Positions 1 through 13,300 of a stretch of DNA of 64,000 nt are shown here, in pieces. How positions within the stretch are numbered: position 1 is the stretch's first letter; each line of letters starts with the position of its first letter. Both the position numbers and the translations under genes were made by a program. The DNA comes from Adineta ricciae (taxonomy: Eukaryota; Rotifera; Eurotatoria; Adinetida; Adinetidae). The DNA lies in contig CAJNOJ010000323.1 of the NCBI GenBank assembly GCA_905250025.1, positions 44,321-108,320 on the forward strand, given 5' to 3'. The notes beneath the pieces are model-generated. The model made no database searches. It saw nothing but the letters and a program-made list of their open reading frames with translations, and was not told the DNA's origin.

Positions 1-3000
1 GCCGATGTGGTTCGAGTTGTTTCTGTTGAGTTCCCTCCTCATAAACAGTTGTTGTCGCTGATGTAATATCTTCCACGGCTCGATAAAGTTGTTTTACGCT
101 AAGTTTATATTTTTTATCATTTGAATTCAATTTCTAATCATCGAAAGAAATGAGTTTTGCCACATATGATTACAAACAGGTGGCACAAACTTGAATTTTA
201 TATGGATTGTTTGATGGTCTTCGCGTTTGTGGCAGTTGAATAGATTGAAAGACTTTGACTATTTCTGATATACGCTTATCAGATAGATTAGATATCACCC
301 TCGAAACACCACTAGTAATATTCCAGCTAAATAGAGAAATGATTTTCCGATAAATCAAGCGAAACTAGTACTTTACATGGGCTCATCCATACGATCTGTG
401 CACACTGATTTGTAAATATCACAGGTGAATGCTATTGGTTGAATAATATGCGATGAAGAGTTATTTTCATCAAGTACCTGTTTCCAATCTTTCTCGCAAT
501 ACACTAACTTGGTGTTTTCAAGCGCAAATTTCAATGGAATGAAGGATGAACTATTCTGGTGCTGATTATCCTATATAATGTGAAATTTTACGAGAAAATA
601 CAAAAGATATCTAATTGAGATGCATACTGTAGTATGCTGAAGTATTTCTTGGCGAAATTTTTCTCCACCTTTGAATGTTAGATGGCCTGAATCTAGACAA
701 ATTGATGCCACCCGACTATCGAAAGGTAAAAGCGAATTCAGCATGTCACAAAATCTAAATAGAACTCACTTTGACTTCTCGTCACATCCCAACAATACAA
801 TAAATAACGGCTCTATATCAATGTCTAGATCTAATGCTTTGATTTTCTTCAGATTTTCACTGAATAGAAACTGTGTATTCTTTTGTATATCCGTGTAAAT
901 TGAATATGCAGCTTCTTTTATCCTTAAAGCGTCATCACAAGCAATATATAATTTCCAAAAAAACGATTCGACTTTCTTCTTACTTTTCCAAATGATATTC
1001 TTTCTCAGGAAGAAAGAATTCCATAAGTTTTTCAGTAATTTTTGTATGATAGATTAAATCAAGAGATTTAGCACGAGCAATTAGATGATAATCACAGTTT
1101 TGATCGACTGGATTCGTTGCAAATTGGATATGTAACAATTGATTTACTTTATCGTGCGACTGAATAAGACTAATTTGATTCGTTTCGGCTGAATTGCCCA
1201 ATATTTGAAATGTATCGACATTGACCTCAAATCTAGGAGGAAAATCCATTTGAATTGTCTTAACAACATAATCTGACTCTTACGAAAAATTATTTGCAGC
1301 CGGACGGTGTTTATACACAAAATCAAGATTTGATAAAGCTGCGCCGATAAGTACTCGAAACTCTGCATTCTGTTCGTTAATATTTGACAGAATATTGACT
1401 GTAATCACGTTTAATCGAATCGCAAGATTAATATCAACATACTATTTGAAAGAAATTTTAATATATAGCAAAATTTATAAATCAAATGATATACCTCCGG
1501 TGGATAAGCTATTGTATTGTGCTCATCGTGATATTCCATCGCTTCATAGAGTTTGTCCTTTTCTTCTTCTAACATAACAGTATCCGATGAAAAATCTAAA
1601 AGAATACAGAGACTTTCAATTGAAGTATCGAAACTAGAAGAGATTAACGTACCCAACTCCTCGTAATGATGACGATGACGGTGACGATGATGATTAAACC
1701 AATTGGATAGCTTATCCCATTGAGTTCTTTCTTTTTTCATTAACTTTCTCTTCATTGCCTAAACAATCAATCTTGTTCATAAAGTAACTAGAAGACTCTG
1801 ATTTCTCTTTACTTTGATTTGAGCAATTCGTCGGACATAAATCAAACTGAACGCATTCATTTGTCGTTCTAATTCCTGAAATTCGAATATCTCGTAGAAA
1901 CAAAGTGAGGAAACGAAGATTGTCATCATATACTTCAAGAGATTGCTTGTGTTCATTAGGAAGATGATTCGTTAATTGCTGATAATAGAGATTATAATAC
2001 TCCTTCGATCGATCTAAGTGCAATTTGATGTTTTTCCACTGATAGGACGCAAGTCGAGGACGAATTTGCTCATTCAAAATCACATTATAAGCAAATTTCC
2101 ATCTAAACACAACAACGAAAATGTTTTTCTTGGTCACATACATTCCTCTTTCAATAACCGTCGTCGGCTCGGTTTATCATGCTGAGAGATATCGATCGAT
2201 GTATAGTACTTGATGTATTTGGATTTCAAATCATAATAATTGTGATATTCGAGCAAATCAAGTATGTCCGAATACTAAAGCAAAATGAGATGTAAAGAGT
2301 TTGCAAGATTCGTTGAATGTTCTGACTTGATTTCGAGTAATATTCAAATTAATTTCTTGAAAAAGAACTTCGCTCTGCAGAACAGGTTGTTGAAAATGCT
2401 GTTTCTCGGCTTTTCTGGCGATTTCTAGCTTTGCTGACGCATGCAATGGTTGAAGAACTGAAAAATAAGCAATTCTAATCTTCTTTCCGTGACATTCGAA
2501 CAAAGAATTATTATTAACTGTAATTTTGCTGTAGATTATCTGCTTTGAGATAGTTCTAAATGCAAGTCCGTTCAAAGATACACCGTAAGAAATGCGAAGT
2601 ACATACGATGAGATCTTCCTTGGATAAATTGCCATCGAATTGCGCGTCGGAATTCCAACTCATTGATAAATGATTCAATTCGCCGATCTAAAAGATAGTT
2701 TTCGTTGGCAATTTCTTATCGACGCGACGTAATAAGTTACTTTGTAGAGTATCTTAGAATGTTCTTTCGTATGCACATCTTCCCATTCGGAATTGGTTCT
2801 CTACAATAAAAATCAATCGTGTGTTTCTTTCAGACAAAAAAAACATTCGTTTATACGGTCAGCCTGATCGAATGGAGTATCACAGTGAATGTGAATGGAT
2901 GTCCAGGTTTGATATATTTATCTTGATAATGAATGTAAATGTTTTCAATAGAAACCTCAAGATTTCGAAGAATATGAAATTTCAAACGTTGAAAAAATGT

Positions 3001-3622
3001 CTGTCTGTGTTTATTATGCGTGTTGGAATATTCTGAAATAGAGACGAATTATGATTGGAAGAATACTTTTCCAGAAAAATCTTTACCGGTTTTCTCTCTC
3101 TTCAGACGATACTTTTCAACTTTTTTGACTTGTTTCATTTTGGATTGATACTCATGTTCTTCTTGTTTTCGAGCGTCGTAGATAATATCTAAATCGGCGA
3201 GTTAGTATTTGCAAAACAGAAGGAGAAGAAGAATAGATTCCGACCGGTTTTAGGTTCTAGGAGGACGTAAAATCCCTGGACAGAAATTCGCGTTGGATGA
3301 ACATGCAAATGTTTCCATGGAATATGAATCGTTAATTGTTCTACAAATACATTCGAAGTACTGCAATTGAAGCGTAAATAAACATACCGAGATAGCCAGT
3401 TTTGATTCGAATCGGAAGATTGAAATCATCCTGAAACTCAACGTCAAAATAAATATGATTTACTTCGCTGGTATTTACCAATCGATTCGTTTTCAGATGA
3501 ACATTACGTATCGTCACATTCCCATGCCATAATCCAATTTTCAGTTTTTTGGTATCTAAATCCTCAAGGTATTCTCCCAGATACTTCTCGAGAAAATGAA
3601 GGGTCAAATGCTTAAACACCAT
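1..3622 (-). CDS. VPS13-family lipid-transfer protein, N-terminal part (gene runs off the window start)
   Basis: Exons of a VPS13/chorein-type bridge-like lipid-transfer protein, which moves phospholipids between membranes at contact sites. The ATG at 3620-3622 opens a chorein-N start (MVFKHL, then FLEKYLGEYLEDLDTKKL). Removing a 47-nt GT-AG intron (3341-3387) joins GYL to EQLTIHIPWKHL, matching the family's conserved IPWK segment. Further minus-strand stretches fit in family order: a Q-rich helix and ENIYIHYQD near 2.9-3.2 kb, LQPLHASAKLEI and FQEINLNITRNQ near 2.3-2.5 kb, a WKFAYN segment near 2.1 kb, EEEKDKLYEAMEY near 1.5-1.6 kb, and a VEFFLP-like strand near 1.0 kb. The exons are separated by short introns that I did not all resolve. 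The gene continues beyond position 1. Which VPS13 paralogue it is cannot be decided from this part. Confidence 0.85.
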
Positions 3623-4302
3623 CTATCCGCTATCTAAAACAGATACACTCCTTGAATCAACATTTATGACTTATTAAAACTAGAAGGACATGTAAACGAG
3701 TACGCATATGCATTCTTTTTGTTTGTTTTCGTTATATATAGCGTTTGTACGAATGAAAAAAATATTGCTGTTCTTTTTTGTTTATGTTTATCAGTTTACT
3801 CATGACGCACGTCGAAAAATACAAAGGAAAGAAAGCACTTTATCCGTACACGTGTATACGCATCAACGAATAATTTTAACATTCGTATACAGTGGATGAG
3901 AGTGAATCGTATATTGTCCGTAAATGTTATATATTTCAAGATAAAGGTGAGGATGTGAATGGCTATAATATTTTTGGAGTAAAGTTGGATGAGAGTTTGT
4001 TGTGCGGGAATTCAATAGAATGATCTTCTCTGGCTCTATTTATCTTCACTCAATGGCATATTGAGTGATGTCATAGTTGATCTTTTGAATTTCTTTTCGA
4101 AGTTTTTTATTTATTTTTGAGACTAAAAAAAAACTACATTTCCTCAAACTTGTAAGTGTAAACGTCAAGTGTCGCTGTTGAGAAGCTGACACATCTTAAA
4201 CAAAATATTTCCTAAGATTGATGATGTTGCAGTAGCTGGAATAGTTTGTCTAAAAGTAGCGAAATGACACAGATGATTTTCATTAAAGTTACGTTTTGTA
4301 AC
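3623..4302. other. Intergenic, VPS13 upstream / SecA-like downstream
   Basis: No supported gene. It lies between the VPS13 start codon and the stop of the SecA-like gene, both on the minus strand. The part near 4.1 kb is T-rich on the plus strand and contains TTTATT (AATAAA on the minus strand), a plausible polyadenylation signal for the SecA-like gene. The VPS13 promoter should lie in the half nearest 3623, but no specific element is recognisable. Confidence 0.5.
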
Positions 4303-7300
4303 TTACAGGTGAATATTCTTTGAGGTTGATGCAAATAATAGTGTTTCGATTTCATCATAAGCATCGGTTATGATTATTTCTTTCTTCATCAACATATAAT
4401 GAAAATATTTATCCAGACACATGTTTACAATCACGATCGGCGAGTCAGCGACTATGTCTTCTCGAATGTTGTCATTTGGATTCAATATAGACAGCATATT
4501 GTTGGCATATTCTTCTAAGCGTTCCGTTCGATCGACACCTTCATACGAACAATAGACGAAGCACACAACTTCCTGATCAGCATCACTAGGCACCCTTTTG
4601 CATAAACGGATCGAATTTAATTTGAAACCGGTTCGTTCTAAAAATTTCATTTGTGGATACAAAAGAATAAACGTTGTCGTTTCGATATCAAAATGAAGAG
4701 AATTTGATGTTAACCAGTGACTCAGGATTATCGATTGGTGTGTATTTTGTTGGACAAGGTCTTTCATATTCCGTTGGAATGCGTCGTATTTTTCATATGG
4801 AAAATAGAAATGATCCGTCGATGATAAATTTTCTCGTGCAGTTACCTTTCGGCACGCATAATTATAATAAATAATCGATATAATACCTTCCATATATCGC
4901 GGATTCGTCAGAACAAATGCTTCGCATTTGGATTCTATATTTTGAATTGAACCATTTTCGATCTGTTTTTGCACAATCGAAATCGGTTGATTTTTCAGAG
5001 CAGCAAGGATACCGAGAAGATTGACTAAATTGTCATTTCCAATCAAGTCATGAAATTTCTCAATCAAGTCATTATGGAATGAATCTCGGTGATTTGTTTT
5101 GTTCTTGGGAGTTTTTCGATATTTTATTGATTTATCCTTTGTATCACATTCATCGTCGAGCTGGTCTGCTAGAAAATCAGTTGCTCGCTTGACAATCTGT
5201 TTGATCAGTGGTTGAATAATTTCATCGTATAAATCCGTAACAATGTGTTCAACGAATAAATCGACGACTTTCTGACGAAATTTTTTCTTCAAGAGACTGT
5301 GATTCGCTTTGCTAAAGATTCGAACGACGTGCAGCACGTGCTGCTTTTGATCCTCATCGATGTGTTCGAATTTCTTGAAGAATTCTGTCCAATGGTTTGC
5401 AAAAGTTTGAAACATTGAACGAGCACAGCTGCTAGTTTGTCCACTAAAATCACTGTCCGAGTTCTGTCGATCATACAGAGCATCCGTGCCGTAATCAGAA
5501 TGAACAAATTTGTGTTTCAATAGTTCTTCATAAATTTCAGTGGCTGTGCTTTCAGAAATTAAGCACCCCGAACGATGGTGAAGAAGTTCCTTGAAGGTCG
5601 GTATTTTCAGCGTGGTGCATTGCTCAAAGAATGTCGCAAATAGGTTTTGCATCTCTACATTAAATTGATAGGCTTTCCCGAACTCGCATAGAGCGGAACT
5701 GTATACTCCAATTGCACGTAGTAAGATTTCATCGGAGACATTGTGCGTCTGACTTAATATTCCTGATAGTTTGACGGCTGCACTAACCAATTTAGGCGCA
5801 ATTTTGCGGAGAGCATTTACAAGTACTCGTTTTTTTGCGCAAATGTTTGCTTGCTTTTTTAGAAGGTCATTAATGATATTTTCGATTTCCTTTTGATATC
5901 GATCCGTCTCATAGTACATATCGGCAATCAGAGCTTTATTTAAGGTACTAACAAATGCGATGTTGTCTAGCTGTTCATTGACGAGTTCGATCATTTTTGC
6001 TTGGATGAAAGGCTTTAGTGAATCTGAAGCTTTTGATAGAAGATTAGCTATAGGTCGCTTGACCACTAGTTTTCCCAAAGTCATCAGTTGTTTACGTCCC
6101 AGTGTCAACGAAAGTCCTGTCGCTGCGGGAGCAGCGGTAGTACCAATGGCTGTGAAACTACTTTTGAAAATGTTCACAGTTTCTTTCATTGTTTGTCCAA
6201 AGAAATGTGAACCAAAATCTGCATTAGTTCGAGCAATGGATACCGCTTGATTAACAGTTGAGAATCCAAGTGAAGAAAAACTCAAGAGAAGACTTAAGCC
6301 TTTTTGAATGCTGTATTGTTTCAAAGATAAATGCCGGGACCAAACACTTTGTATACCAAAGAAAATATCACTTATACCCTCGCCAATCAGTGATGTACCT
6401 AAGGTTACACCTATTCCATTCGTTAGAGCAATTAGACACGCGCCAGAAACAACTTGAATACCACCAAAAGTTACGACGATTGCAGAAGCAATGATCGGAC
6501 GTGGTTGAAGCTCTTCGACGAGAAGAAAACGACTGATACCCATTCCTGCATATTCATGGAGTTCTTCTTCAGTCAAACGATTGTTTTGAAAATGATACTC
6601 AGTCACAGATTTAAAACTTGCATTGATATTTTGCTCATTTCGATCAAATTTATCAAGAATTTTCAAAGCTTGTGTATGTGTCAACTGATGAAAGTGCAGA
6701 ACAAAGTTTCGATCGGTATTTTTCTGAAGTAAATGGCGAGCTTTCTCTGGTGATAAGTTCTCAAAATAGCAGGAGGATGACTGGTCGTCAGGAAGACGTT
6801 CCACCATTTCCACCGTAGTATCAACATATGATCGAGTAGACACTATTGAGGAGTCCGATAGCTGAGCATTGCTTTCAATATTGATCGATGTAATCAATGT
6901 CATTTGTTTCGATTCCAAATTTGGATCAAGTAGGTTATTCTGATACTCACGACACGATGGTATATTTGAACTCAATGCTTCCAACTTGGTCTTATCCATA
7001 TCAGAATATTCAATTGATACGTGCGAATAGTCTGAGGGTATCAGCTTGAGTAATTCTAATGCTTGATCGGTTTTGATAACGTCTTCCACCACGGTCAGAC
7101 TGTGAAAAGTAAGTTTAATTTCCCTACAATTTTCACAAATGAACTCTGTGGGTTTTTTACGATATAATTTTTCAGCAGTTTTTATTGTTTGGTTGCATTT
7201 CGAAGAAAAATCTATTAATTTCTGTGAATTCTCAATATTTGATATCGCTTGTTCAATAGACGTGCTATACGAGCTGATGACCATGAGTTTCGCTTCCATT

Positions 7301-10300
7301 TGTCTGGAGAAATCTTCATGCATAATATCATCGTTTTCATTACATGGTAAAGCCTTCATGAAAACGAGTGATGGAACTATATGCTGTTCGATTTGTTTTT
7401 GTGCTTCCATTAAAAAAGACTTTGCTGTCAATTTGTACGTCTCTGACGGTTTATGCTGAACTATCGTGAAGTAGGCAAGATTGATCAAGGCAGTGAATGC
7501 AAAGGCAGAGTCGAGTTCAACAGCTCTTTTCAAAAGATTTACAGCTTGAACTATGATATGATCGCGACAATTGATGAATGGAACAAAGTTGGGTATCGTT
7601 TTTATTCGATGGATAAGCGAACAGTATTTCGTAATTAAATGATCTGCCTCGAAAATCAAGTAATAAGGATTTCGAATAGCTTGGTTAGCTTCATGTTCTT
7701 TACGAGTTTGTTTTTTGAACTCTTCAAAGCTGTCATTTAGATTTTGTTTGTCTACTTTTGCCCATATAGAGTCCTTTAGTTTTATCACGCTTGCAAGCTC
7801 TTCACATGATAGGTCAGATTGCATTGTATCACTGTCGGGTGGTGGTGTTTGTTCGAATTCGTCAAAGTTGTAATAAGTATGAGGCGAGAGTGGTTCAAGA
7901 ACGAGATAAACCTGAGAGACAACATAACCGATATAACATGTCGATGTAGTGTTTTCAGCTTTATAAAGAAATGGATTAACAAAGTCACTGCGAAACATAA
8001 GAATGCTGGTATTTAATGCACGAGTGATAGCCCAATATCGTTGTGTTTCTTCGTTGCCTTTATAAATGTTGTTATTATTTGATATATGTTCGGTAATTTT
8101 CTTTTTGATCGTATCCGCGCTCATTTGATCTCGCAATTGATAACAAATTACATCAAAGAGACTCTGGTAGCCAAGAGACTGATCGATACAGTAAAATCCA
8201 GCCTCTTTGATTGTTCTTTCCAGCATTCGTCTTGCTTGCTCACGTTGATCCACCGATTTAAGCCATAAGCCCCATTGTTCTTTTACACTTGATAGACAAC
8301 AGGTATACTCTTTTGTCTCCTTCAACTCAGTGAGATATACGCAAAACGCTCGGAAAAGTCGAGATTTTTCTTTTAGTTCACAAATATCTCGCTTCCAAAT
8401 CTGATCCAATTGTTCAGATTCACTTTGTGTTCTCCAGTCGTATATCGTTTCGATGCCTATGTCAGTCAAATCACTGAATTCATGACGATGAGCATTCCAG
8501 TAATCAGGATACCAGGACATAAGCTGCAGGAAGGTTCGTTGCCGATTAAGAATTAGCTGCGATGTGCCGAAATTACCTTGTCGAGATGTTCGACCAAGTG
8601 CTTGCTCTTCTACGCGTACGTTTTTCGGTAGAAATGTCAAAGAAATATGAAGACCACCATGTTTTTCAACATCGTACGTAGTTTTCAAATCAGTTCCACG
8701 TCCTGCTAAATTAGTTGCAACGATAATATCTCCACAATCAACGCGATTTGAAACAACATTGGATTCGATACGATCCGTATTGTCTGTATATAACCGAATC
8801 GAACTTGTCGGCTGCTGTCGTTGCAGTTCTTTGAAGATTGTCTTTGCATCGATCCGTGTTTCACAAATGACTAACACCGCACGACGTTTATTGACATGAT
8901 CAATCGTATTCTGAACGATAGTATTCAACCAATCCTCATCTGTTGACGGTAAAACAGCCTCCAGTTGATAATGTCGTTTTGGTTTGCAAGGTGGTATGAC
9001 AATGTTATCAACTTGATAAATCTTGCTTAGAAGCGTCTGAGCATCTGGAGAACCGAGTGTGCCACTAAATCCATAAATTTCGTTTTTATATCGAGTGAAC
9101 AGATCGTAATTTGACATGTAATTCGTTGTGACAGTAAGAGGCGTCATCTTTAATCCGTGTTTGATTTGAAGAAATTGATGTAAACCATCACTCCATGTGG
9201 TATGACATTGAATGACACCAGTGTTTGAATAATCGATCGGCATAATACGTAATGTTCCCATTTCGTCTTTCTTTATGATGTACTGGTAATCAAGGCGATA
9301 CTCAACTTTGGCCTGAATGCCATGATCAACCCATAATGGCAGCGAACTAGATACGAAATCACTCAAATGAGTAGGATACTTCAATTGTGTTTGGGAGTTA
9401 TAAATAAAATGTCGAGCCGTTTTCAGAATCTGATCTCTATTTGAGATCGGATCGGAACATTTATTGATTATTTGCCAAATTGTATATAAAAGAGGATTTA
9501 ACCATTCCATTCCTGGCAGGTGTTCAGCAAGACGAGCAGTGGCATTTGTTTCATCGATTAGCATACTATCGACTTCATCGATAATAACCAAATCAAAGGG
9601 TCGATCAGCACGCGTTTTCAATAAACTGAATTCGTCGCGTAAAATATCAAATTGGAATTGACTAGCTGTACCATAGACAATATTCTCCTTATAGCAACAT
9701 TTGAATCCTTCGACATAATTTGTCTCATCGTTGTTATGCGCAGCAGTCAAATTGAACATGTCATAAAACGATTTCCACTGATTTACATCACGTTTCGCTA
9801 ATGTTATTGAACTGGTGACGATATCAACGCGTTTGCCTTGTATAGCTTGAATCACAGTCAATATGGAAACAATTGTTGACTTGCCTTCACCAGTCAACAC
9901 CTGTAACAATCGCCCGCTATCATGATTCCGATCGAGGATAATTAGAATAGCTAAAATTTGAACATCACGCACTTCAAAAGTCGAGTGAAGATAGATCGCT
10001 CGATGGAGAACTGCGAGAATTTCTGGTAGATAGTCCCGTTTCGCATTGTCTTTATTCTGCTGCTGGCTTATTGACGACGCCCATGATTTGATGTGTGATA
10101 CATTCCAATCTTTTATCGGAATTTTTTGTTTAGATATCAATGAACTTGACTTCAATGCCTGATTCATCCTGTTTAGTATCTCGATGAATGAGGTTCGAAA
10201 TGGTATCCTATTCAAAATTTGAATTTCCTCCAATAATGTGGAGATTGGCTTTTCTGGATTTGTCAAACCAAATCGGTACTCAATCACACAAATATGTACT

Positions 10301-13300
10301 GACAATGGCCACAACTGGGCTTCTTCTTTTGAATATATTTGGTTTAATTTACCGACGATATTGTCCTTCATTTTATATTGGCATATTGTCTTCAAACTAT
10401 CGACGAAGTGAGCAAGACTCTGACATGAGTCAGCGTCAGTTCGGACATAGCTGAGCATTCCGATCAGTTTGTCTAGCATCCATCCTAGTTCGAGTAATCG
10501 ATGCAAATAACCACGAGCGGATATCAATTGTGCTTGAGGACCGTGCCATTGACGTATGAGAAGACGATTGACAACGGTCAATTCGATTTCATGCACTAAA
10601 GATATGAAATCTTTAGTATTCGATACATTAGAAAAGAGTTGAATGAGCTCGGTGTTGGTAATCTGATGTTTTTCAATTATGTCAAGATATGTGATGATAT
10701 GTTCAGGTTGCCGAACACTTCTCAGGAAAATTTCGATCACGTCTGCTGAAATCACGTCTTGCTTAGCAATTCGATCGGCAAGGTGGTTGATGGCGACTCC
10801 CGAATAGATAGCATTACAGAGACATTCGTCAAGTTTGTCTAGAATGAAAAATCGGCGAAGATTGATAAACCAATTTGTGGCATCTGATCGGAGAATGTCA
10901 AGTGAATGATCGGTTAACGTTTGTAAACAGATTAGGATCTGATTAATATGTGAAAGACTTAAGGAATATGTTCGTTGTTTTCGAATGAGTTCCTGGAGGA
11001 TAAGATCACGTTCATCATCGTACAAATCGTATGCTTTATATTGTTCAAGTAGAGTTAAATGATGATAAAAACCAACGATTTCAGCAGGTTCATTGTTTGC
11101 ACATCCAGTCAAGAGCTCAACGCACAAACATTCTCGTGACCACTGTTCTGGTGGTAAATCGAATACGGTCGAATCAAAATAATTAATGAAGAGTAGAGTA
11201 TGCAGTGTACCAAGATATTGATCGAATGCTTGCAGTTGGGATAATTTTTCATCGTCAACTATTGCAGGAAGTCGAAGTTTCGTTATGTATTCCAGAAGAT
11301 CGTCGACAGCTCCCTGCAACATCTGATATCGAAGAACAGAAAGGATTCTTAGAGATGACTCTTTGGAAAGCTGAGATATGAGACATGAAAGGATTTCTTT
11401 TGGTAACAGCTGATTTCGAGCAGCGCCTTCGAGAGCTGAAACACTTTCGCTGATCATAATTTGATATCTAAGAATTTCTAACGTCTCCAGCTGTAAGACG
11501 ATTTTCTTCTGTGTCAAGATTTGAATCAGTATAAACATCTGTTTCGACTGATAAACTAGAAAAACATCTTGTATTGCTTCATAGACATCCCCGTCCATTT
11601 CGATGTCACGTTTCAATGCTTGAATCAGTATTTCCGACGTTAAATCTTTATGAATACTCAATAACCAAGCACTGGCTAGGAAAACTTCGCGTGGAATTCG
11701 TTGATCAAGAGCCAGCATTCCTTGGAAAATCTGCAGAGCACGGGACACGTCGGCTTGATTCGATGACTGCAGCATCGTTGCAACACTTTTCTTTTGATTC
11801 CAATCCTGTTCGTATGCAAAGAATAGTTGTACTTTAGCATGTTCGACATAGCCTCGGAGCAGTTTTCTTGTAGTTTCTCGTACGATAGAATGCTTCGAAC
11901 TAATCATTACGTACAAGAGGTCATCAATGACAGATGATGGTAGGGTTACCGATGCTTGAAATAGTAGGGGAATTGTAATCGCATTAATTGCTTCATCGCG
12001 TAAAGTAGTAAAAATAGCACTGAGTATTTGAGTGGGAAGAAGTCGTCGTTGTGAAATGGTATTTGCCGCTTCTATTTTTAAATTGACATCATCCGTGTAT
12101 AATGCATGCGAGAATTTGTTTAAATCTTGAACAAAACTTTCATCCTCTTCAATATGAACTACTTGTTTGTTTGACTGAGCACATGCGAGGATTTTCGCTA
12201 CTGTTGACAGAATATCAACATTATCGCAATTATTTAATAGATGTTTAAGTTTCTCAACGACATCCGGTATCAATATCAGACCATTTCTAAGTAGAGCTTC
12301 AATAATAGAATAAATATCTTGACTTATCGTAGGTGACGACGAGTATAAATCGAGAAGTGATGGAAGATCTGCTTGGTTGATCTCTTCTGGCCATCGGTGG
12401 GCAATCGTTTTTGAACAGATGATCAACCGGTGTTGTAGATTCTGCTCAGCAGCAAGCAATACATTTGAGTTAGAGAATCGAAGGATTTTTTGGGCAATGT
12501 GCCGGTCAACTAACTTGTGATGTTCAATAAGATGCTGGTAGATTTCAACGACATAAACGCTGACCTGTGGTTTGTCCAAGAATTTGGCCAAATAGCGAAC
12601 GATTTTTTCGGAGATCAGATAGTTCTGACGGCTGAGTTGGGCGAAGATTTTCATCAAATTAATCAATGATTCTTCTTCGGAGCTCAGAAGAATTCTGTAG
12701 AAAAAGTCTATCCGATGATGCTCAAATCGCTGTCCATTGTCTATGATGTTAACAAAGATCGTTAATAGGGATGATCTCAATTGTGACGACTTTAATAGAT
12801 TGAAAAGTGTTTCTACAACCGATCCCGTCACGTGTTGTCCATTGGACGTCATAGTTAACAGCTCATTCGCAGCTTTCCCCTTGCTTATCGAAACATTCGA
12901 ATAGCGAAGAACATCGGCACAATAGTGCTGTCGAAGAAGATCAATGATATCACTTGGAAGCGGTTGATTGCGATCGGCAAGTTGAAGTAAAATAGCAATA
13001 TTACTAAGATGACCTTTTCCAAAGAGCAAACAACCCAGATGAGCAATTGTTCGTTCCGATAAAATATAACCTTGGCAAACAACTACGATCTTCAAAAGTT
13101 TGACTACTTGAGGAATCGCTTCGGTTTCTGTTGTCAGTAAATGTTCTAGACATAAAACTGTTCGTTCCAACAATGGTTTTCTTTTCATGTACAAGTCCAA
13201 TATAGTAAGTGCATGTGTGACAATTGAAGATTCCTTATCGCCCAGGCAATATTCAATGACTTCCAACAATGCATCAGATAATTCGTACCGGTTTTTCATT

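Noticed and set aside
9464-11837. Several plus-strand open frames inside the SecA-like gene
   Set aside because: Antisense shadows of the long minus-strand frame, with no start context or domain.
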